A stretch of DNA of 36,128 nt, taken from Schlesneria paludicola DSM 18645. Its GTDB lineage: Bacteria; Planctomycetota; Planctomycetia; Planctomycetales; Planctomycetaceae. Below the pieces are notes generated by a model. It was not told the DNA's origin. It searched no databases and was given only the letters and a program-made list of their open reading frames with translations. A program made the translations under genes and the position numbers. The stretch covers positions 1 to 36,128 of the forward strand of contig CAMAYU010000041.1 in the NCBI GenBank assembly GCA_945862235.1, read 5' to 3'. Each line of letters begins with the position of its first letter. Within the stretch, counting starts at the first letter, position 1. This document shows positions 1-8,100 of the stretch, in pieces.

Positions 1-19
1 GTCCCGAGGTTCTGCCATC

Positions 20-1261
20 GTGAGTCCGTTGCGGGTTGCCCCCGTCACCACTGAATGCCTGTTCATTTGCTCGGCGCTGTTTGCCGCTTGCTTGGCTCAG
101 TCGTGGGAAGGGCAGCACTTTCGCGACGTGCAGCGCGAGTGGGGAGCGAACACCACGTTGCAGATCTTCGCGGTCAAAGGGGACCGGCGCGAAGCGGTCG
201 ATGCCGAACTCAACGGCCCCTTCGATCTGTGGGACGGCGAATGGTGGCGGATCCCGATCAGCGCGTTTCATCATGCCGACATCGGGCACCTGCTGATCAA
301 CTGCCTGTCGATATGGACTCTCGGTAAGAGGCTGGAGCGACACTGGGGGAGTCTCCGTTTCGGTCTCTTTCTGCTGCCGACGATCCCGATCCCGCTTTTG
401 GCCGAGGCGGTCTTGGGGCACGCGGCGATCGGCTTCTCGGGCGTGATCTGCGCGATGCTGGGCGCTCTGATCGCACTCAAGCAATTCGACGACGACAACA
501 TCCTGCCCGATCAAGCGGTCCAGTTCGGTCTCGTGTTTCTCGTGCTGTGCGTTTGGGCGACCGCGTTCGATCTGGCGAAGGTTGCGAACGTCGCACACTT
601 CGTCGGGCTGGGTTACGGCTGGTTCGCAACGTGGGTGTTGTTCGGTCCATTCCGCTCGGCGACGTTGATCCGCCTGCTCTTCGTGCTCGCCCACATCGGC
701 CTGCTCCCAGCAACGTGGTACGCCCAGCAACCGTTCGGCAACGGTCGCTATCACTGGTACGCGGCCGATCACTTGGTCAACCCCGTCTCGCGGACGAAGA
801 CGCTGAAGTTCGCCGTCTTCTGCGATCCGTCACTGTCCGGAGTTTGGTTGAGACTCGCGAGCGGCGAATTGGCCGAGGGAGACCTGCCTGCCGCTTGGAA
901 CTCCGTGCTGACGGGACTCAAACACAACCCGACTCATACCAAATTGCTCGAATCGGCTCGCAGTCTGTGGAGGCAGATTCCTTCCGGCGAGTCGCGGCAA
1001 ATTGCCGAGCAACAATTGATTAGCGTCTTCGGCACACGCGGTCACGACTGGCTGATTCAAATCCGCGAGACCGCGTTGGCGAGTGCGCTCCCGGCGGAGA
1101 GCGATGCCGATGCGAGGTCACTGCCTGCCGATCAGCCTCCCGCTTTTCGACTCGATCAACAGATCGACCTCGATTGGCAGCCACGCGCCGTTGAGCCGAA
1201 CCGCACGCTGCCGAACGATCCCGCCGCACCGGGAAGTGCCGCAGAAGGGGTCACGTTGTGA
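20..1261 (+). CDS. Rhomboid family intramembrane serine protease with extra C-terminal region
   Basis: This is a multi-spanning membrane protease that would cut transmembrane substrates inside the bilayer. The family signatures are visible. An H-x4-H-x3-N motif (H85, H90, N94) lies in the second membrane segment, the nucleophile motif GFSG is at 138-141 (S140), and the catalytic histidine H193 is in AHFVGLGYG. Hydrophobic segments run from about residue 12 to 235. Beyond that, about 175 residues are soluble and helical (AEGDLPAAWNSVLTGLKHNP resembles one TPR-like helix pair), which is longer than a minimal rhomboid. The start is a GTG with a weak upstream GAGG. No stop precedes it in frame within the 19 visible bases, so a slightly earlier start outside the window cannot be excluded. 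It converges with the DUF6807 gene. Substrates are unknown. Confidence 0.88.
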   Translation: MSPLRVAPVTTECLFICSALFAACLAQSWEGQHFRDVQREWGANTTLQIFAVKGDRREAVDAELNGPFDLWDGEWWRIPISAFHHADIGHLLINCLSIWTLGKRLERHWGSLRFGLFLLPTIPIPLLAEAVLGHAAIGFSGVICAMLGALIALKQFDDDNILPDQAVQFGLVFLVLCVWATAFDLAKVANVAHFVGLGYGWFATWVLFGPFRSATLIRLLFVLAHIGLLPATWYAQQPFGNGRYHWYAADHLVNPVSRTKTLKFAVFCDPSLSGVWLRLASGELAEGDLPAAWNSVLTGLKHNPTHTKLLESARSLWRQIPSGESRQIAEQQLISVFGTRGHDWLIQIRETALASALPAESDADARSLPADQPPAFRLDQQIDLDWQPRAVEPNRTLPNDPAAPGSAAEGVTL

Positions 1262-1301
1262 ACAAGTGTCGTATATGCCTCTGGCAGATATGAATGATTT
1301 G

Positions 1302-1392
1302 TTTAACCGCAAGCCGAAGGCGTGCGCGGGTGTGGAACGCGGTTTCGATATTCAGCGTCCTCAGACGCGCACGCCTTCGGCCTGCGGTTAAA
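1302..1392. repeat. 27-bp inverted repeat between convergent genes
   Basis: Arms at 1302-1328 and 1366-1392 are reverse complements with one mismatch (TTTAACCGC at the outer end, 37-nt loop). It lies between the rhomboid gene and the convergent DUF6807 gene. It could fold into a strong hairpin on either transcript and act as a bidirectional terminator, but there is no T-tract. The same TTTAACCGC end occurs in the element at 25594-25684. I see no flanking direct repeat. Confidence 0.85.
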
Positions 1393-1431
1393 CCACGAAG
1401 CTTCCAGTACCCACGAATACCACCGCGTTCC

Positions 1432-2364
1432 TCACTGGGTCGCACTTAGAAACTGCTCATACGCTTCGGCCACTTTGCCAGCGGCGGCGTCGCCCGCGTG
1501 GATGTGCAGCGCATAGCGGACTCGCAGCGCGGGCTTCCCCTTCTCCAAGACGACGGGTTGAGCCTTCGCCTTGTCGTTTTGATAGGCCCCTTCTCCGAAT
1601 GGGCTGACTGAGAACAGGCCGTAGTCGCGGACGTGGTAGCGCGACGGGCGGAAGTTGGCGGGGTGATCCATGATCGCGACGCCGTGCAACTTGCCATCCA
1701 CTGGCCCCGTGTAATCGACCCACTTCGACGGTTGGCCCCAGCATTCCTTGGTCGCTTGCTTCCCTTCGGCATTCACGACGATCCCGCCGACCTTCTCGCG
1801 CATCGTCGTGGCGACGCGGATGCCGAGCCAGCCTTCCTTGGTATCTTCAAACGTCACCTTCTCGACGGCCGGTGTCAGCGTGATGTCGTAGACGATCAGT
1901 CGCGAGGGAAAGAACGAGACGGTCGTGGTCTCGATGAGGACCGGCTGGCCATTGTCTCCAAGCCAATCATTCGTCAGTGCCAGCTTGGCGGGACTGGTCG
2001 CTGTGGCGGGAGTCGCCTCCAGCTTCTTGTTCAGAATCTTCCCCTTCTCAGCCCAGAATTTCACTTCGTTGACTTCATCCACGGCGAGCCAGATCCCCTT
2101 GTGATGCGGATGGTCCTTGTCAGTCGGATCGTCGATCGGTCGCGTGATGATCGTCCCTCCCGCAGAGCGCACGGGTGAGAAGTAAGGCTTCGGCAGATCG
2201 GCCTTTGTTCGCAAGACGGTGAATTCTTCGGTGCCGATCAGGACAGCTAGGCCATCATCCGTTGGCTTGAACGTCACTTGGGGAGCATCGGAGGCGAAAA
2301 GAGTTCCGCACGCTTGGACTCCACAAAACACGACCGACAACCAACGGCTCAACATGCGCAACAT
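1432..2364 (-). CDS. Exported DUF6807 (PmoA-like) family protein
   Basis: This is a 310-residue protein of the DUF6807 family, often labelled PmoA although it is not shown to be a methane monooxygenase subunit. Planctomycetes and Bacteroidetes carry many copies, usually in carbohydrate-related contexts. Recognisable stretches are SPVRSAGGTIITRPIDDP, the histidine-rich DHPHHKGIWLA, and a C-terminal WVDYTGPVDGKLHGVAIMDH block followed by RDYGLFSVSPFG. The N-terminus (MLRMLSRWLSVVFCGVQACG) looks like a signal peptide ending near LFASDA, so the protein is probably periplasmic. I chose the ATG at 2364 because GAGGAG sits 6-7 nt upstream on the minus strand; the frame stays open to 2541 but without a comparable ribosome binding site. 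The catalytic role is unknown. The conserved histidines suggest metal or sugar binding, which is inference. Confidence 0.82.
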   Translation of the reverse strand: MLRMLSRWLSVVFCGVQACGTLFASDAPQVTFKPTDDGLAVLIGTEEFTVLRTKADLPKPYFSPVRSAGGTIITRPIDDPTDKDHPHHKGIWLAVDEVNEVKFWAEKGKILNKKLEATPATATSPAKLALTNDWLGDNGQPVLIETTTVSFFPSRLIVYDITLTPAVEKVTFEDTKEGWLGIRVATTMREKVGGIVVNAEGKQATKECWGQPSKWVDYTGPVDGKLHGVAIMDHPANFRPSRYHVRDYGLFSVSPFGEGAYQNDKAKAQPVVLEKGKPALRVRYALHIHAGDAAAGKVAEAYEQFLSATQ

Positions 2365-2735
2365 GAGCGAACTCCTCAGCAGAGACTTCGATGAATGAGA
2401 CTCGATTCGGGGCGGGATCGTACCGGTGACCGTTTCTTGCAGTCGAGCCAGTCGGCGGATAAAAGCGGCCCGGCCTGAGTTCTCTTGCTCCGTTCTCGTC
2501 TCGACCGACCTTGTGTCGGCGGGAGGGGGACTCAACAACACAGGAATGGGGAGAGAATCCGGCGTCTCTTGCGGCTAGTTCCCAATCGTCGCCCCACCGA
2601 CACGAGTTTCGGTGGAGGCGGAAATCGGCACCGTTGAAGTTGGCGCCGCTGAATCAGGCCGATTGATTTCCGCACTCAGTTCGCATAACCGCGTGGGAAA
2701 CGACCTCGCTTTCAAACCTCATCACGGAGTTGGAA
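2365..2735. other. Divergent intergenic region with small hairpins
   Basis: This stretch of 371 bp separates the divergent DUF6807 and ClpP-like genes and must hold both promoters. I see no convincing gene. It contains two short hairpins: CCGAC/GTCGG around 2502-2520 and CCACCGA/TCGGTGG (2594-2600 with 2609-2615). I could not assign -10/-35 boxes with confidence. Confidence 0.5.
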
Positions 2736-3404
2736 TTGTCACGTCGCCGTTCGCCGCTGAATGCCCGCAAAAAACTGGAAGCTTCCAAGCCCGAGCCGCG
2801 TCCGTTGCGACCTTATCCCGCGCCGGGGATCGGTCGGCGGCCATCGGACTTCGATCTCGAATCGCGCGATTGGGAGATCGTGATCTCGGGCGAGCTGTCT
2901 GACAAAGACGGTGAGCTGCATCAGAAGTTGCTCGACCTGCCGAGGAACTCGCGCGGGACGATCTTCTTCGACTCATGCGGCGGCAGCGCGTTCATGGGAC
3001 TGTCACTGGCGACGCTCATTCGGCTGCGAGGTCTCAAGGCGACGGCGGTCGTCGCGGGAGAATGCAGTTCCGCCGCGCTGATGCCGTTCGCCGCCTGTGC
3101 CACGCGCTACGTGACGCCGCATTCGACGCTCCTCTTCCATCCCATTCGCTGGCAGAGCGACGAGCAGGTTCGGTTGGAAGAGGCCGCTGAATGGGCGCGG
3201 CATTTCCGCATCATGGAAGCGGACCACGACGGACTCATTGCGCGGCTGTTTGGCTGCACAGATGAAGCGTCGATTGAAACGATCCGCCGCTGGAACAACC
3301 CCGGCAAGTTCGTCTCGGGCGAAGAACTCGTCGCGGCCGGACTGGCCAAACTTGTCACGCTCTTCGACGGCGATGTCTGGTCGCAGATCAAGCGGCTGAA
3401 GTAG
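2736..3404 (+). CDS. ClpP/crotonase-fold serine protease-like protein
   Basis: A 222-residue protein with a ClpP-like core. GTIFFDSCGGSAFMGLSLA (about 74-92) matches the oxyanion-strand region with its paired glycines. AGECSSAAL (107-115) carries the nucleophile position, with S112 aligning to the ClpP serine. H135 in LLFHPIRW aligns to the catalytic histidine, and SGEELVAAGLAKLV (194-207) matches the C-terminal S-A-x-E-A-x-x-x-G-L motif. By my alignment the catalytic aspartate position is a glycine (G190). A basic, proline-rich N-terminus of about 40 residues precedes the fold; there is no signal peptide, so it is probably cytoplasmic. The start is a TTG with GGAG six bases upstream; another in-frame TTG lies at 2730 but abuts the GGAG. 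No Clp ATPase is nearby. Protease activity is plausible but unproven. Confidence 0.72.
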   Translation: MSRRRSPLNARKKLEASKPEPRPLRPYPAPGIGRRPSDFDLESRDWEIVISGELSDKDGELHQKLLDLPRNSRGTIFFDSCGGSAFMGLSLATLIRLRGLKATAVVAGECSSAALMPFAACATRYVTPHSTLLFHPIRWQSDEQVRLEEAAEWARHFRIMEADHDGLIARLFGCTDEASIETIRRWNNPGKFVSGEELVAAGLAKLVTLFDGDVWSQIKRLK

Positions 3405-3464
3405 CCATACCAACCCGAAGCGCGAGCGAGGAACGTCTCCTGCGCTTGTTTGTTAAGGCGGTTT

Positions 3465-3632
3465 ACCACAGACACGCCGAGGCACCGAGAAAGCGAAGGC
3501 AGAGAAAGCGAAGGAGTGTCGGAGCGGAGGGGGCTGCGAGACTCTTCCACACCGCTTCTCATGCTCACATCCTTCGCCGCCTTCCGCTTCTTGGTCCTTC
3601 GACTTCTCTGTGTCTCGGTGTTTCTGTGGTTC
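3465..3632. repeat. Long imperfect inverted repeat, CCACAG...CTGTGG type
   Basis: The left arm begins TACCACAGACACGCCGAG near 3465 and continues to about 3515. The right arm runs from about 3570 to 3632 and ends CTCGGTGTTTCTGTGGTT. The arms are complementary over roughly 50 nt with several mismatches and small gaps. A short stretch at about 9389-9402 (CCACAGACACAAAG) resembles one arm. It sits just after the ClpP-like gene and before the element at 3647. Function is unknown; a dispersed hairpin element is the simplest reading. Confidence 0.7.
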
Positions 3633-3646
3633 AACTTCTGCCGTCC

Positions 3647-3797
3647 TAGACCTCAAGCAAGCGAACCCCATCGGGCTTGCCCCGGTGGAAACAGGTCTTT
3701 GCACTACTTTCTCATTCACCCGAATCGGCGCAGCGAGTAGTGCAAAAACCCGCGAGCCACCGGGGCAAGCCCGGTGGGGTCGCTTGTTTGAGGCCTA
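3647..3797. mobile_element. MITE-like palindromic element, copy A
   Basis: The outer arms at about 3651-3688 and 3757-3793 are complementary with few mismatches and contain CGGGCTTGCCCCGGTGG and its complement. An inner pair, GCACTACT (3701-3708) and AGTAGTGC (3736-3743), is followed by AAAAACCCGCGAGCCACCGG. A second copy with the same outer and inner arms but a different centre is at 34643-34781. The right end lies three bases from the stop codon of the minus-strand gene at 3801. There is no open reading frame inside, so if mobile it would need a transposase supplied in trans. Confidence 0.75.
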
Positions 3798-3800
3798 AAG

Positions 3801-5597
3801 TTACGGCTCGCGCACTTCCAACCGCACGTTTGAGAACTCCGCGTCGTCGAAGTCCGAGCCGTTCTCGGTTCGGGGGCGTTGCCGCAGTTCGAGCGTGTTG
3901 GTTCCGGAGCGAAGAGACTCGCGGGGGAGCGGGCAGCGCAGGTGATCGGGTTTCTCGGGCGAGGCTTTGAAACGGACGAGTCGATTCAGCTCGCCAACCG
4001 GTTGGCCGTTCAAGAGGACTTCGGTGACGAGTCGTCCCGCACGCAGTTCTTTCAAGAACGGGCTCTGAGGCGGCGTGTCGAGATGACTCGGTTCCAAGTC
4101 GGCTGCGTCGAATGACAGCCAGGCGTTGCTGTGTTCCTCGCGGTCATGAGCGTCGAGCTTCACCTCGAACTCACCGCGCCACGACGTGCCATCGGGACGA
4201 GGCCGTCGGAAGTCGGCGCGGATCGAGTCGCCCAAGTGAACGCGCCGGGCGTCGATGACCTGAGTTCGACCGACGAACAGCGGCGTGACTCGTTGCACTG
4301 ATCGCCACGGGACGAGGAACTGGCCGAGCCACGGATGAGTCACAAGCAGTGTTTCGCGATCGACGGCGAGAATCGTCACCGTGAGCCGGTCTCTCGGAAG
4401 CAGAGGCCGGTCCACAAACGGCTGCCAATCGAGTCGCGCCACGATGCCGGATGTCGGCGTGAGCGGGCTGCTCACCGGACGCTCTGCGGATCGAAAGGCC
4501 ACGCCTGCGAGTCGCGTCCACGGCCAAGCCCCCTCCCCCGCGATGCCGTTCAAGCGGACATCGCTCTCGTCGAGTGACTCGATCCGGCCGAAGTACTCGT
4601 CACCCGCGTGAGTGCTGACGACATCGTCCTCCTCGAACGAGCGGCCAGAGAATTCCAGCCGCTCGTCATCCCGAGTGCGGCCTCGGAGTGAGCTGACAAG
4701 GAGGTCCGTGATCTCGAAGCCGGGACGTGGGGCGAAGTGGATCGAGCGGAGCGACGCCTCGAAATCGGAACTCGATGCGAGCAGCAATTCATCCACCAAG
4801 CACAAAAAATGGGCCGAGGAACCGACCGTCGTGAGACAGTGCCAACCGGCAGTCAGCTCGACGGACTGAGTCGTCCAATGTGCTGATCCATGCGGGCGTT
4901 CGACAACCGCCAACCGAGTCCCGTCGAGCTGCAACGCCAGCCGTTCGGTCGCGTTGTTGTTCGGGTCGGGCACATCGAAGTCGAAGCTCATACGGTCGCC
5001 GTTGGTCTCCGGGACGATTTGCTCCACTCGAAACCAGAACTGAACGCGAGTCCCCTGTGACGGCTCGTGCGGGATCGCGACCGTCGTGGAAGCCTCTTGC
5101 GGAGACACCATGAGCGAGGGTTGCTTGACCATCTCAACTTCACCCGGCGGAACCGTGATCGACTCGATGCTCGACTTGCTCACCGCGACGACGTGCCCGC
5201 CCGCCAGACGAATCTGGAGCGAGTCGTTCGTCGATGAAAGCAGCTCGCCCGAAATGCGATCTCCATCCACAAACGTGAACTGGCGCAGAGGCCGGTGCGC
5301 CCGAGTGACTCGCGCGCGACGCGGCAGATCGAGCTGTCTTGAAACGACCAACGCCTCACCACGCGCAGCGATCGGTGCGACGACGCGATCCCACACGAAG
5401 TGGCCGGGAGAAACGAAGGCCGCACGATGGACCGAGTGCTCGAAGTCAGGAGCCTGATCACTCGCCATCGCTCGCATGGCAGACACGCTCAGTCCGGCGA
5501 ACCAGACACAACTCACTAGCCCGGCTCGGGCCACGCCCCGCCGCAACAACGTGCCGCGTTGTGATCGACGTTCGAGCTGTTTCACACGCGGTCGCAC
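3801..5597 (-). CDS. Exported protein with three Sm-like repeats and a LamG-like domain
   Basis: I do not recognise a named family. Near the N-terminus a hydrophobic run (about 24-44, VSCVWFAGLSVSAMRAMA) looks like a signal peptide. Three short beta-rich repeats follow the pattern D-x-(I/F/L)-x-G-x-(L/I)-x6-9-V-x-L ending in a W/V-S-x-(I/V)-x-x-(I/V) strand: about 106-148, 325-370 and 400-438. They resemble small Sm/SH3-type barrels common in planctomycete exported proteins. Between the first two, residues 180-300 look like a LamG/concanavalin-type jelly roll (FWFRVEQIVPETNGD, LQLDGTRLAVVERPHG). The last 150 residues form another beta sandwich with a GTNTLELR motif. The GTG start at 5597 (a second GTG is at 5585) has no clear ribosome binding site, so the N-terminus is uncertain. 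Binding of glycan or protein outside the cytoplasm is inference. Confidence 0.6.
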   Translation of the reverse strand: MRPRVKQLERRSQRGTLLRRGVARAGLVSCVWFAGLSVSAMRAMASDQAPDFEHSVHRAAFVSPGHFVWDRVVAPIAARGEALVVSRQLDLPRRARVTRAHRPLRQFTFVDGDRISGELLSSTNDSLQIRLAGGHVVAVSKSSIESITVPPGEVEMVKQPSLMVSPQEASTTVAIPHEPSQGTRVQFWFRVEQIVPETNGDRMSFDFDVPDPNNNATERLALQLDGTRLAVVERPHGSAHWTTQSVELTAGWHCLTTVGSSAHFLCLVDELLLASSSDFEASLRSIHFAPRPGFEITDLLVSSLRGRTRDDERLEFSGRSFEEDDVVSTHAGDEYFGRIESLDESDVRLNGIAGEGAWPWTRLAGVAFRSAERPVSSPLTPTSGIVARLDWQPFVDRPLLPRDRLTVTILAVDRETLLVTHPWLGQFLVPWRSVQRVTPLFVGRTQVIDARRVHLGDSIRADFRRPRPDGTSWRGEFEVKLDAHDREEHSNAWLSFDAADLEPSHLDTPPQSPFLKELRAGRLVTEVLLNGQPVGELNRLVRFKASPEKPDHLRCPLPRESLRSGTNTLELRQRPRTENGSDFDDAEFSNVRLEVREP

Positions 5598-5720
5598 GCG
5601 ACAGGTCCAGTAAGCTGAGGAGAAAGTTCGGGTCTGATCGATCAGGTTCGGAGTCTGAGAGAATCGCGCGGCATGGTCAACGCGCGTCGTGACCGAGGTG
5701 TGCGATCAGACTCAATTTCT

Positions 5721-5832
5721 AAACGTAGGGTGGGACCAACGGCGCTTCGCCACGCCGGCCCACCCTCTCGACAACGCGGCCAATCTTGGTGGGGCGGCGC
5801 GACGAAACGCCGCTGGCCCCACCCTTACATTT
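5721..5832. repeat. GTAGGGTGGG-type palindromic element
   Basis: The left arm 5721-5744 (AAACGTAGGGTGGGACCAAC...) and right arm 5808-5832 (...GGCCCCACCCTTACATTT) are imperfect reverse complements. Inside are two nested smaller hairpins, GTGGGACC...GGCCCAC and GGTGGGGCGGCG...CGCCGCTGGCCCCACC. It fills the centre of the 350-bp divergent gap between the Sm-like/LamG-like gene and the M28 peptidase gene. No gene is visible in this gap. Confidence 0.75.
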
Positions 5833-5947
5833 GCCGAACGATGCCATGGAAGCGTCATCAGCCAGACTGTCCGATGGTGCGAGGCTCCGCTTACAATCCC
5901 GCTCCTCTTGAGATCAATCTGGGCCGAGTGTTTGTGCGAGGTGGCTG

Positions 5948-7945
5948 ATGTTGCGAGTTGTGGCGTTGATGATTGGTGTGTTGGGACTGGTCGTGGCGAC
6001 GGTGATGCCGCTCAGGGGCGAGGCCTTGCCGGACGCGAAGGGGCGGCTGCTGAGCGATGTCAAATACTTGGCGTCCGATGAACTGGAAGGACGCGGGCCG
6101 GGGACCAACGGGATCAATCTCGCCGCGAAGTTCATTGAAGCGGAGTTCGCGAAAGCGGGTCTGGCCGTGGATCGAGTGGCCGGCGGGGCACTGCAAAAGT
6201 TTGAACTGACGACCGGCGCGAAGCTGACCGAACCGGCTTCGCTGCAACTGCTCGGACCGAACAGCGAGACGATCGAACTTAAGCTGGGCGAGGACTGCGA
6301 GGCGTGTTCGTTCGGTGGCTCGGGACCGTTCGAGGCGGAGGTCGTCTTCTGCGGGTACGGCATCGAGGCCAAGGACGAGTCTTACGATGACTTCGCCGGG
6401 ATCGACGTGGCTGGAAAAGTGATCGTGATGCTCCGACGGACGCCGCGTCAGGCGGACATGAAGGCGGCACATTCCTTCGCGGCGCATGCGGACCTGCGGT
6501 CCAAGATGGCTCACGCGGCGGCGAAGAAAGCGGCGGCGGTGCTGTTCGTCAACGATGTTTACTCGGGCCGCAAGGCGGTCGAGAAACGACGCGATGATGC
6601 GGCGAAGGCGAGCGAAAAAGTCGCCACCAGTGCGGAAGCGTTCGTCGCCATCGACGCGACCGACACCGAGAAGACGACGGCCGCTCGCAACGATCTGACG
6701 GCGGCGGTCAATCAGTGGAAGTCGGTCAAAGCGGCGAATGCTTCGCCCAACGACGACTCACTGATGAAGTTCGGCTACGCGGGACACGGCGACAACAAAC
6801 CGGTGCCGCCCGCGTTTCACATCACGCAGAAGTTGGCGGGCAAGTTGTTCGTGGCGCTCGGAGTGAAGCAGGAGGAGCTGGAACAGCAGATCGACGCCGA
6901 CTTGAAGCCGCGCTCGGCGGTGGTCGCGGGCTGGAAGGCACGCGGCACGCTCGCGATCGAGAAGTTGAAGACGGAAGTCTTCAACGTGATCGGAGTCATT
7001 GACGGCGAAGGGCCACTCGCCGACGAGACCGTTGTCATCGGAGCACACTACGACCACGTCGGACGTGGCGGCGCAGGCTCGCTCGCGCCGGGATCGACCG
7101 ACATTCACAACGGAGCCGACGACAACGCCTCCGGAACGATCTCGCTCTTGGAACTGGCCCGTCGCTACGGTGAGGCCGCGAAGACAAAAAAACCCGCGCG
7201 GCGGATCGTCTTCATGGCGTTCACCGGTGAAGAGCTCGGGTTGCTCGGTTCAGCCCGTTACTGCAAGGAGCCGGTCTTCCCGCTCGATCAGACGATCGCG
7301 ATGTTCAATATGGATATGGTCGGCCGGTTGAAAGACGATCAAAAACTAATCGTCTACGGGACCGGCACCAGCTCACGCTGGGAGCCGCTGCTCAAGGAAC
7401 ACAACGGCGAAGGGAACTTCCATCTGATCTTCAAACCCGAAGGTTTTGGGCCGAGCGATCATTCGTCGTTCTATGCGAAGAAGATTCCCGTGCTGCACTT
7501 CTTCACGGGCGAGCATCCCGACTATCACAAGCCGACTGACGATTGGGAGAAGTTGAACATCGACGGCATCGCGCGCGTGACTGATCTGATCGAGAAGCTG
7601 GTCACGACGACGGTCGCCAACCCCGAGAAGCCGGGCTACATCGAAGTCAAAGGAAACGCTTCAATGAATCGCGGCGGCAACCGGCCGTACTTTGGTTCGA
7701 TCCCCGAATTCGGCAATGAAGAGCCGGGCTACTCGATCAGCGCGGCAGCTCCCGGCAGTCCAGCCGACAAGGGGGGATTGAAAGGGGGCGACCGCATCAT
7801 CAAGTTGGGAGGCCACGCCGTCACGAACCTCGACGATTTCGACGCGGCCCTTCGGAAGTTCAAGGCCGGCGATGAAGTCGATGTCGTCGTGGTGCGTGAG
7901 AAGAAAGAAGTGACGCTCAAGGTGAAGCTCGACGCGGCCAAGTGA
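5948..7945 (+). CDS. Secreted M28 family zinc peptidase with PA-like insert and C-terminal PDZ domain
   Basis: A 665-residue exported metallopeptidase, probably an aminopeptidase of family M28. Residues 1-26 form a signal peptide (MLRVVALMIGVLGLVVATVM). A protease-associated (PA)-type region lies at about 125-240 (VVFCGYGIEAKDESYDDFAG, GKVIVMLRR, AAAVLFVND). The di-zinc catalytic core shows the expected ligands: H367 and D369 in GAHYDHVG, D391 in GADDNASG, E428/E429 in TGEELG, D456 in MDMVG, and H527 in DYHKPTDD. A PDZ domain follows (about 590-662, PGSPADKGGLKGGDRIIKLGG), a pairing also known in other planctomycete and Bacteroidetes M28 enzymes. The ATG has GAGG six bases upstream. It probably degrades peptides in the periplasm or outside the cell; substrate preference cannot be read from sequence. 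Confidence 0.93.
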   Translation: MLRVVALMIGVLGLVVATVMPLRGEALPDAKGRLLSDVKYLASDELEGRGPGTNGINLAAKFIEAEFAKAGLAVDRVAGGALQKFELTTGAKLTEPASLQLLGPNSETIELKLGEDCEACSFGGSGPFEAEVVFCGYGIEAKDESYDDFAGIDVAGKVIVMLRRTPRQADMKAAHSFAAHADLRSKMAHAAAKKAAAVLFVNDVYSGRKAVEKRRDDAAKASEKVATSAEAFVAIDATDTEKTTAARNDLTAAVNQWKSVKAANASPNDDSLMKFGYAGHGDNKPVPPAFHITQKLAGKLFVALGVKQEELEQQIDADLKPRSAVVAGWKARGTLAIEKLKTEVFNVIGVIDGEGPLADETVVIGAHYDHVGRGGAGSLAPGSTDIHNGADDNASGTISLLELARRYGEAAKTKKPARRIVFMAFTGEELGLLGSARYCKEPVFPLDQTIAMFNMDMVGRLKDDQKLIVYGTGTSSRWEPLLKEHNGEGNFHLIFKPEGFGPSDHSSFYAKKIPVLHFFTGEHPDYHKPTDDWEKLNIDGIARVTDLIEKLVTTTVANPEKPGYIEVKGNASMNRGGNRPYFGSIPEFGNEEPGYSISAAAPGSPADKGGLKGGDRIIKLGGHAVTNLDDFDAALRKFKAGDEVDVVVVREKKEVTLKVKLDAAK

Positions 7946-7952
7946 GGAACTG

Positions 7953-8075
7953 GAACGGGAGCGAGAGAAGAGTGGGAGCGCAACCAGTTCCCGTTCGTAT
8001 TCTGGTTCCCTCCCCGCCGAGGGGCGGGAGGAAAGCGCGAAGTTAGTTCGCACCGAATCCTTAGCGGTCGAAACG
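7953..8075. repeat. G/C-rich hairpin region sharing a CACCGAATCC tail with 24741-24890
   Basis: The gap after the M28 gene holds GAACGGGA/TCCCGTTC (7953-7960 with 7989-7996) and a G/C hairpin CCTCCCCGCCGAGGGGCGGGAGG near 8010-8033. It ends in GAAGTTAGTTCGCACCGAATCC (to 8060). The same tail, with small changes, closes the G-rich region at 24741-24883. This suggests two worn copies of one dispersed element. Confidence 0.5.
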
Positions 8076-8100
8076 GTCTAGTGCCTGTGTGAGGTGACGC

